This document shows, piece by piece, positions 58,035 through 64,000 of a DNA stretch of 64,000 nt. Each line of letters opens with the position of its first letter. Position 1 is the stretch's first letter. The DNA comes from an uncultured bacterium (lineage in GTDB: Bacteria > Bacillota > Clostridia > Lachnospirales > Lachnospiraceae), in contig CAJMQE010000010.1 of the NCBI GenBank assembly GCA_905215405.1, positions 1 through 64,000 on the forward strand. The letters run 5' to 3'. The notes under the pieces are model-generated. The model saw only the letters and a list, made by a program, of their open reading frames with translations, ran no database searches and was not told the DNA's origin. The position numbers and the translations under genes are program-made.

Positions 58035-59304
58035 GAATCAGGTACGCTATTACACTGAGGTGATAACCAGAAATCCTGATTATGAACTGGTTGATATTTA
58101 CGCTGATGAAGGTATATCCGGTACCAACACCAAAAAGCGTGACGACTTCAATAGAATGATTGCAGACTGTAGGGCCGGAAGAATTAATCTTATTATCACA
58201 AAGTCAATTTCAAGATTTGCTAGAAATACCTTGGATTGCTTGAATTATGTAAGAGAACTTAAGGAGCTGGGAATTGGAATTATCTTTGAGAAGGAAAATA
58301 TCAATACCTTGGATGCAAAGGGGGAGGTGCTGCTTACCATCCTTTCATCATTGGCACAGGATGAAAGCCGCAGTATTTCTGAAAACTGCACCTGGGGTAT
58401 TCGTAGGAGATTTGAACAAGGCCAGCATAAAATGAGTACTAAGCGATTTTTGGGATATGATACAGATGAAGATGGGAAGCTGGTAGTAAATCAGCAGCAG
58501 GCAAAAATAGTAGTAAGACTTTATGAGGAATTTTTATCAGGAAAGACAGTGGATTATATCGCCAGAATATTTAAGGCTGAGAAGATAAAAAGCTGGGATG
58601 GGAAATACAACTGGCAGTCTAGTACCCTGAATTCTATGCTTCAAAATGAGAAGTACATGGGAGATGCAATTTTGCAGAAAAGCTATACCGCCGATTTCCT
58701 TTCCAAGAAGCGTGTAATGAATGATGGTTCAATTCAGATGTACCATATTGAGGAAGACCACGAACCAATCATTGATGTAGAGACATGGGAAGCGGTACAG
58801 CTTGAAATGGAACGTAGAGCAGCCTATTGTCATGAACATAAAAATAATGCTTATGCGCAGAGAAGTGAGGTAAATCCTTTTTATGGGAAGATAATCTGTG
58901 GGAACTGCAATCATTCATATTCCAGAGTGAAATACAAGGACCGCCAGGGGCGGCAGATAACCAAGTGGCGGTGTGGTTCCTGCAATATGGCAGCAGGCCA
59001 CAAGGTTTGTAGTAATCGATATGTTACGGAAGATTCACTAATGAAGTTTTTTGTGATGAGCTGGAATGAAATTGTTGAGCACCAGGCGGAATACAGGGAA
59101 GCCTGGGAAGCAAACATCAAAGGGGAGGATGTGCTACTAAGGTACAAAACTAGGTTGTTAATGCAGCGAGTGGCAGCAGGCGGTATTGAAGAATTTATTC
59201 CAGACCTTATGATGACGGTTATGGACCACATCACAGTGTATGAGGACGGAAGGCTTCAAATAAGGTTTTATGATGGAACTGAGTTTGAGGTAGCAACTGA
59301 ATAA
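57898..59304 (+). CDS. large serine recombinase 2
   Basis: 468-aa recombinase. Nucleophile S35 (AAYCRVSTD), DEGISGT, SISRFARNT; recombinase domain (GYDTDEDGKLVVNQQQAKIV); zinc ribbon (IICGNCNHSYSRVKYKDR...WRCGSC...C); helical C-terminus ending MDHITVYEDGRLQIRFYDG. ATG 57898 follows GAGGAGGTGTTTG; an earlier in-frame ATG at 57880 precedes that site. Tandem serine recombinases in one operon often act together at one att pair. Closed by a strong terminator. Confidence 0.94.
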   Translation: MARSITVIPAKEHTILVNGQQIELKKKVAAYCRVSTDQEEQLSSYENQVRYYTEVITRNPDYELVDIYADEGISGTNTKKRDDFNRMIADCRAGRINLIITKSISRFARNTLDCLNYVRELKELGIGIIFEKENINTLDAKGEVLLTILSSLAQDESRSISENCTWGIRRRFEQGQHKMSTKRFLGYDTDEDGKLVVNQQQAKIVVRLYEEFLSGKTVDYIARIFKAEKIKSWDGKYNWQSSTLNSMLQNEKYMGDAILQKSYTADFLSKKRVMNDGSIQMYHIEEDHEPIIDVETWEAVQLEMERRAAYCHEHKNNAYAQRSEVNPFYGKIICGNCNHSYSRVKYKDRQGRQITKWRCGSCNMAAGHKVCSNRYVTEDSLMKFFVMSWNEIVEHQAEYREAWEANIKGEDVLLRYKTRLLMQRVAAGGIEEFIPDLMMTVMDHITVYEDGRLQIRFYDGTEFEVATE

Positions 59305-59314
59305 ATGATAAAAT

Positions 59315-59373
59315 GCCGGTAGGTAAATGAGTTCATGAGAAATGTATGAGCTGATTTACTTACCGGCTTATTT
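59315..59373. terminator. bidirectional terminator between convergent recombinase operons
   Basis: GCCGGTAGGTAAAT (59315-59328) with ATTTACTTACCGGC (59354-59367), 14 bp with one G-U pair, T-rich on the plus side. It serves recombinase 2 and the reverse ParB-like operon. Confidence 0.9.
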
Positions 59374-60272
59374 TAGTTTTGGACCGAATCAAATATATCA
59401 AGCTGTTCGTTATGCTCAAGTGTTTCAGTGATATCAGTTTTTACTTCTTCGGCAGTTATGGCGTTTTGAGCTTTGGCGCCTTTATTAGAATATAGTTTTT
59501 CAAAATGGAGTGGCTTTTGTGTTTTTTTATTGTAGGATAGAAGCATTGCTTCGGAATAGCCAAGAGAACCGGCACGTCTGTCTCTAGCGGTTCTACTTAG
59601 TTCCTTTACGGATATTCTACCAAGTTTTTCTTTGAAGAGCTCATCTTTGATTTCATCCCCATAACAATGAATTAACCTAGCGACGCCATTTAACATATTG
59701 GCACTGAAGGATTGCGGGATTCCCTCCCAGGTACCTATAATAAGCCGGAGAGTACGGTCAAGTACGTGAAAACCGTATTTATCATGTATATTTTCTAGTG
59801 TAGCGACAGCGCAAATTCCACCAGGTTGCATCTTGCCAGAAACAACGAGATCATAGGATTCTACCAAAGATTTGATGATTAGTTGTTTATCATTGCCTGC
59901 TTCAATATTGGCCATAAACACCTCGTATGGTAATAGTGATTTAGTGTATTTCATTTGATTTGCAAAAATATCTGCTTCCTGAGTATATTCCAAATCATCA
60001 TAAATCATGCACCATACTGGTGTCTCACGTGAACCAGATACAAGAGCAACAATTTCTATGGTATGTTGCCCGTTAAATACATAGTTTACACCATCTCTAC
60101 GACTGACTTTTACTGGATTTATTTGTGCTAAATCAAAATGAGCAGCAGCATTTTGAACATGCTTTACAGACAGGTTTCTTTGATAATCCTGATTTGAAAC
60201 GAGATTCTTAATGGGTATAAGCTCGTAATGAACCTGGGGAACAAACTGTGATAAATCTATTTCTTCATTCAT
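59373..60272 (-). CDS. ParB/DUF6551-like protein
   Basis: 299-aa protein. The N-terminal 110 residues (YELIPIKNLVSNQDYQRNLS, GVNYVFNGQHTIEIVALVSG) have the ParB/sulfiredoxin-like pattern with NGQHT in place of DGQHR. A helical middle and a C-terminus without known motif follow. AAAGGAGAGATATC precedes ATG 60272; it overlaps the next upstream gene by 8 nt. Last gene of the reverse operon. Family label from memory; a partition, nuclease or regulatory role cannot be told apart. Confidence 0.68.
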   Translation of the reverse strand: MNEEIDLSQFVPQVHYELIPIKNLVSNQDYQRNLSVKHVQNAAAHFDLAQINPVKVSRRDGVNYVFNGQHTIEIVALVSGSRETPVWCMIYDDLEYTQEADIFANQMKYTKSLLPYEVFMANIEAGNDKQLIIKSLVESYDLVVSGKMQPGGICAVATLENIHDKYGFHVLDRTLRLIIGTWEGIPQSFSANMLNGVARLIHCYGDEIKDELFKEKLGRISVKELSRTARDRRAGSLGYSEAMLLSYNKKTQKPLHFEKLYSNKGAKAQNAITAEEVKTDITETLEHNEQLDIFDSVQN

Positions 60273-61218
60273 GATATCTCTCCTTTATTTCATTTTGTAA
60301 TATATCGATGGTGCCTTGCAGCGAATTGAGCTGTTGTTCTAATTGCCATAATGCCTTTGTAGATACCTGATTGAAATCAGAAATGTTCTGGGTACGTTTT
60401 ATGGAACTAATCCACATGGGAATAGTGAGAACTAGGCTGGAAATTTCAGCATCAGGATCATATTTTGGCATTTGTTTTATTTCAGGTTTCTTGGTTTTTG
60501 AGTTTTTATCTTCTTGTTTAGAACGGTCTTTATTGAGTTTCTGCGTTTTCTTTATTGCCGAGTGTAGAAGGCGTGTATCCCCATTTTTAGTTGCATGATT
60601 AAATACCACTCGGATTTCATCGGCTGACATTTCGGCTAATTTAATTGTGTCTTCATGTGAGATGTGAAAACTTCCAGCCAGCATTTCTTTTGCAACATCA
60701 GGAGCTTTTGAGCTGATTTTATCAATCGCTTTTGCAAAAATACCATATTTAGAAACAGTTGTAGAAGATAGGCCTAATTCGTCTGCGAGTACTTGAGAGG
60801 TGGTATTCCCAGAGACGTAACCAGGCCTTCTTTGAGTTACAGGTGTGTACTGATTCTGATGCGGATAGAGTTGATTCATTTGCTGCTTATATGCATCGTA
60901 TAATCGTCCAATACAGTAACGATTCTGTTCATCGGTCAGATTTTTATGCTCTAACGTATGCTTGCATATATAGATGATTGCTTCGACACGTGAGTCCAGA
61001 GAAATTTCCTGAATATAAAAAGGGACCTCCCAACGGTGACATATTTGGTATTGATTAAAGCCAGATAAGATAATCTTTCGCCAGGTAATAATTGGTTCCC
61101 CGCACCCTTTATAAACAATTTCATGTTCCAAGTCAGTGTATTCTTCATTTGGTAGGATGGGCGCCATTTTTGCGAAATCTTCATCAATAATTAAATTGTA
61201 AAGGTGTTGTTCTTTCAT
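60265..61218 (-). CDS. ParB-like protein with HTH
   Basis: 317-aa protein. Residues about 20-130 (EHEIVYKGCGEPIITWRKII, LSGFNQYQICHRWEVPFYIQ, NLTDEQNRYCIGRLYDAYKQ) form a ParB N-terminal-like domain; TTSQVLADELGLSSTTVSKY is the HTH; a basic linker (KLNKDRSKQEDKNSKTKKPE) and a coiled coil close the protein. DNA-binding partner of the element; it resembles ParB proteins of integrative elements. Confidence 0.78.
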   Translation of the reverse strand: MKEQHLYNLIIDEDFAKMAPILPNEEYTDLEHEIVYKGCGEPIITWRKIILSGFNQYQICHRWEVPFYIQEISLDSRVEAIIYICKHTLEHKNLTDEQNRYCIGRLYDAYKQQMNQLYPHQNQYTPVTQRRPGYVSGNTTSQVLADELGLSSTTVSKYGIFAKAIDKISSKAPDVAKEMLAGSFHISHEDTIKLAEMSADEIRVVFNHATKNGDTRLLHSAIKKTQKLNKDRSKQEDKNSKTKKPEIKQMPKYDPDAEISSLVLTIPMWISSIKRTQNISDFNQVSTKALWQLEQQLNSLQGTIDILQNEIKERYHE

Positions 61219-61224
61219 AAATAA

Positions 61225-61617
61225 TTAATCCTCACTATATTCTTCGCCATCGATTAATATGGAATTATCCATATCAAATGTGACTAAATTTTCTTCCTTT
61301 ATCAAAAGCCCGGTAATGCGATAACTATGTGCATCTTCTAAATCGAAGCAAACACCTCGTAGGGATTTGAGCAGATATTTGCTGTAAAATTCACAACACT
61401 GTTTGCCAGTGAGTAGTGGCCATTTGATTTTCTGGGCCAGGTAATCCTGGGAAATACTGCTTCGGACAGCAATTGATTTACGTTCAGGGTTTACAAGAAA
61501 TTGTACGTATTCAGGATCACCAAGCATATGTAATGTTCTTTTATGAATTCGAATTCGATTCTTTTTTAGGTCAATTACTAGAGACGGATGTGGTTGAGTT
61601 GATTGTAAGTTGTTCAT
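61225..61617 (-). CDS. small protein with the shared recombinase-associated domain
   Basis: 130-aa protein. RIHKRTLHMLGDPEYVQFLV, NPERKSIAVRSS and YRITGLLIKEENLVTFDMDN align with parts of the next upstream protein and of the third recombinase. ATG 61617 follows GTGAGGT; the longer frame to 61638 lies inside the upstream gene, which it overlaps by 47 nt. Function unknown. Confidence 0.65.
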   Translation of the reverse strand: MNNLQSTQPHPSLVIDLKKNRIRIHKRTLHMLGDPEYVQFLVNPERKSIAVRSSISQDYLAQKIKWPLLTGKQCCEFYSKYLLKSLRGVCFDLEDAHSYRITGLLIKEENLVTFDMDNSILIDGEEYSED

Positions 61618-62275
61618 ATTCAGGGACCTCACTTTCATTTGTCACAGTTTCTTTTATTGGTTCGCTGGTTTCTTTCATATCTTCATGTAGACCAAATACT
61701 GCATAGCCATCAAAAAGGCCAATTTGGATTGCAGATTTATGTTCTTCAACGGGTAATCCAAACTGATTCTTCCATTCTTCAGGAAAGGTAGGGGTTCGAG
61801 AAGTCTTTGTTTTTCCGTCCTCTTTTAATGTCTTTTGATAGATTTCTGGATTATTTAGATCAAAGACAAACAATAACTCACCTCCGGACCGGATTAGTTT
61901 ACCGAGAAGTTTATACCTATAATTTGGGTTCCATCCCATAAGAGAGATTACCTTAGCAAAAAACATTCTACAGGTAATCTGCTTAGGAGAGCGTTTAGCG
62001 GTAGCGGAGCACCAACGAAAGGAGTCTTTTTCATCTTCTTTACATGGTCTGACAGCTAAACGTTTATCATCTGGATTGACAAGAATTTGTACGTAGTTAA
62101 AGTCGGGTAGCTTCTTGATACAGGCAGTATTCACAGAAACTTTATAGTTATTGAAGGTAAAAGAAGGTTCGTAAACGTGAGCGAAAAATTCGCCTCGCAC
62201 AACCTGGTAACCATCATAACTAAATGCATCATCTTCAATAATTTCGATTTCTTTGTTTCTAGTCGTTTCGTTCAT
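61571..62275 (-). CDS. stand-alone copy of the recombinase C-terminal domain
   Basis: 234-aa protein whose first 190 residues follow the C-terminal extension of the third recombinase: DGYQVVRGEFF, NYVQILVNPDDKRLAVRPC, MGWNPNYRYKLLGKLI, LLFVFDLNNPE, then FPEEWKNQFG. GGAGG lies 7 nt before ATG 62275 (a second ATG at 62278 is possible). It overlaps the end of the recombinase gene. Likely an accessory subunit of that recombinase. Confidence 0.7.
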   Translation of the reverse strand: MNETTRNKEIEIIEDDAFSYDGYQVVRGEFFAHVYEPSFTFNNYKVSVNTACIKKLPDFNYVQILVNPDDKRLAVRPCKEDEKDSFRWCSATAKRSPKQITCRMFFAKVISLMGWNPNYRYKLLGKLIRSGGELLFVFDLNNPEIYQKTLKEDGKTKTSRTPTFPEEWKNQFGLPVEEHKSAIQIGLFDGYAVFGLHEDMKETSEPIKETVTNESEVPEYEQLTINSTTSVSSN

Positions 62276-64000
62276 CATTTGCCTCCTGCTTCATACCATC
62301 AATCATGGTTTCTATTGTTTTCTCTATTTCTGCTGTACTTGTAACATTTAGTGAAGGCTCTGAATTGAAAGGTGTGCCTTGACTTTTTAGATTCCAATCT
62401 TCGTCAGAGAATGTTGATAATTCGACTGCCTGGGAGTGGTAGTAATCATTTCCGAAGGTGTATACCCATTCTTCAGGTACAGCTAGAATACGTTTCTTTG
62501 TGCCGATTGGTTTAACATCTTCTTCAAAAGTAACTTTTCTTTGAACATCATCTTCGGATGATTCTAAGGAATCAGTGGGGATAAGAACTTCTGTATCGCG
62601 CAGATTAAAAATCAAAACAGACTCATCATCATTATTTTGCTTTCTTATACCTTGAATTCGATATTTACAATCTGGATTCCAGCCGAACAGCTCGTATAAA
62701 TTTGGAAGGTAAGCGGCCCCGCTTGAAGCACGAGGGATTGTTTGGCCGTTAAGCTGTTTTGACCATTGGATTGCATTTTTTTCTTCTTTGCTTACAGGGC
62801 GGATAGCAAATAGTTGATCACCAGGATGAACTAATAACTCAACGAAGTTTGATTGAAATTTCCTTACACATTCTGTACTGAAATTCAAGCATCCAGATGA
62901 AAATGTAACGCATACTTTATTTGCGGTGTCAAAAAACTGGCTTCGTGCAATTTCGTATCCTCGTAGATCAAAATCTCCGGTATTTACTGCTAAAGGTTTT
63001 GAGGGGATTTTAATCATATTGTCATAAATGCTTTCAGAAGCTAGACGATAATCGGTTGCTTTAAAACCAGCCCATCTAGGATTGATCGATACAAATCCTT
63101 TTAGAGCTCCATTTGAGATGACATGAAGTTCTGGAAGGATACCTTTATTACCATATTTTGCATTACTGATAAGACGCTGGACTGCAATATAATCATCTCG
63201 TGAAATGATAGGTTCATGATGATTTCTTTGACGGTATTGATTTCTATCTTGCTTATTCTTTTTAGATTTATGGTCAAGATAACTAGGAGTCCAGGTTTTC
63301 CGGGCTAATACATCACCGCAGTGTCTCTCATTTTGAAGTACATTTAGAATTGAGCCAGGGGACCAATTTGTGTTACCTTTTTTGGTTCTACGACCAAGAC
63401 TTGAAAGTGTATCTGCAATTTCTTGACACGTATATCCATAGAGATACATGAAGAAGATTAGTCTTACAGTTTTGGCTTCTTCTTCATTGATGATCAGATT
63501 GCCATCTGCATCTTGGTCATAACCAAGCAGTGGAGGAGTAAGAAAAATACCACGTCTAAAACGCATTTCAATAGAAGCATTCATAATCTCACTTTTATTA
63601 TGACTTTCCTCCTGGGCCAGGGTGGAAATAAAGGATAAACTCATTTCACTATTACTGTTTAAGGTGTATAGATTTTCTGTTTCAAAAAAGATGCCGATTG
63701 GTGGTTGCAATGCTGCCAGCTTTCGGACATAACCAATACAATCTAATACATTTCTTGCAAATCTAGACACACTTTTCGTGACGATTAAATCAATTTTGCC
63801 AGCATAGCAATCATTAATCATTCTGACAAAAGAGTCTCTGTGTTGCAGGGAGGTACCAGATATTCCTTCGTCTGCATAAATTTCAGTAAGATGCCATCCT
63901 GGATGACGACCTATTACATCCTGGTAATGGTTTTTCTGTAATTCATATGACGAAGTTTGTCTAGGATCATCAGTTGATACCCTGGCGTAAACAGCGACTC
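62259..64000 (-). CDS. large serine recombinase 3 with novel C-terminal extension (partial)
   Basis: The gene runs off the right edge; at least 580 codons are visible. Reading from 64000 gives the resolvase core (VAVYARVSTDD with the nucleophile Ser, DEGISGTS, SVSRFARN) and a recombinase domain (GYDQDADGNLIINEEEAKTV, NVLQNERHCGDVLARKTWTP). After this come no zinc ribbon or long coiled coil. About 250 residues (GYEIARSQFF, NFVELLVHPGDQLFAIRPV, LFGWNPDCKYRI, VPEEWVYTFGND) instead match the two small proteins encoded downstream. An ATG at 63821 is internal, not the start. Confidence 0.9.
   Translation of the reverse strand, partial: VAVYARVSTDDPRQTSSYELQKNHYQDVIGRHPGWHLTEIYADEGISGTSLQHRDSFVRMINDCYAGKIDLIVTKSVSRFARNVLDCIGYVRKLAALQPPIGIFFETENLYTLNSNSEMSLSFISTLAQEESHNKSEIMNASIEMRFRRGIFLTPPLLGYDQDADGNLIINEEEAKTVRLIFFMYLYGYTCQEIADTLSSLGRRTKKGNTNWSPGSILNVLQNERHCGDVLARKTWTPSYLDHKSKKNKQDRNQYRQRNHHEPIISRDDYIAVQRLISNAKYGNKGILPELHVISNGALKGFVSINPRWAGFKATDYRLASESIYDNMIKIPSKPLAVNTGDFDLRGYEIARSQFFDTANKVCVTFSSGCLNFSTECVRKFQSNFVELLVHPGDQLFAIRPVSKEEKNAIQWSKQLNGQTIPRASSGAAYLPNLYELFGWNPDCKYRIQGIRKQNNDDESVLIFNLRDTEVLIPTDSLESSEDDVQRKVTFEEDVKPIGTKKRILAVPEEWVYTFGNDYYHSQAVELSTFSDEDWNLKSQGTPFNSEPSLNVTSTAEIEKTIETMIDGMKQEANDERND

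Noticed and set aside
63642..63821. Calling ATG 63821 the start of recombinase 3
   Set aside because: The catalytic N-terminus is clearly readable in the same frame from 63822 to the window edge, so the gene is cut by the edge, not truncated.

Overview
The window reads as chromosome of an AT-rich gut-type Firmicute, most likely Clostridia/Lachnospiraceae. The housekeeping genes at the left (a PspA homologue starting MGILTRFKDIM, a YdjI-like SPFH protein, a PcrA helicase, an RlmD-type rRNA methyltransferase), the AGGAGG ribosome-binding sites and the clostridial-type siphophage modules all point that way. No rRNA, tRNA or CRISPR array was seen.

Layout. (1) 1-8.56 kb is ordinary chromosome, ending with rlmD. 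(2) 8.6-18.5 kb is an accessory, mostly defence, island: a restriction-modification pair (8.8-11.1 kb); a compact operon of nucleic-acid 'reader' proteins with an Mrr nuclease and a putative HhH-type glycosylase (11.2-14.4 kb); a small SOS-box-controlled unit (14.4-15.0 kb); a DUF262 unit (15.2-16.6 kb); and an opposing zinc-finger gene (16.8-18.0 kb). Several of these units end in strong, elaborate terminators. (3) 18.6-59.3 kb is a nearly complete tailed-phage (HK97-type siphovirus) prophage. Replication genes (18.6-28.5 kb) include a DUF2800 nuclease, a DUF2815 ssDNA-binding protein, a family A polymerase, a VapE-type primase/helicase, a VRR-NUC nuclease and an SNF2 helicase. They are followed by a late regulator, a reverse-strand SymE-like toxin, HNH plus a cos-like region, and an unusual accessory block (30.5-36.8 kb: radical SAM enzyme, ParB-methyltransferase, amidoligase, small proteins). 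Packaging and head genes lie at 36.8-44.4 kb, tail at 44.4-55.1 kb, lysis at 55.1-56.5 kb, and two overlapping large serine recombinases at 56.8-59.3 kb. (4) 59.4-64 kb is a reverse-strand operon read in from beyond the right edge: a third large serine recombinase, two small proteins that share a domain with the recombinase's own C-terminal extension, and two ParB-like proteins.

How it fits together. The region right after rlmD looks like an integration hot spot. The serine recombinases are probably the integration/excision enzymes, but no att sites could be proved and no CI-like repressor was recognised, so the element borders remain open. The most unusual features are: a reader-dense, modification-dependent restriction operon with a glycosylase-like partner; a 71-nt leader element repeated exactly three times, with two shorter relatives, in front of small phage genes and the first recombinase; a duplicated domain tying a recombinase to its operon partners; and a SymE-like gene whose only supported start is CTG.
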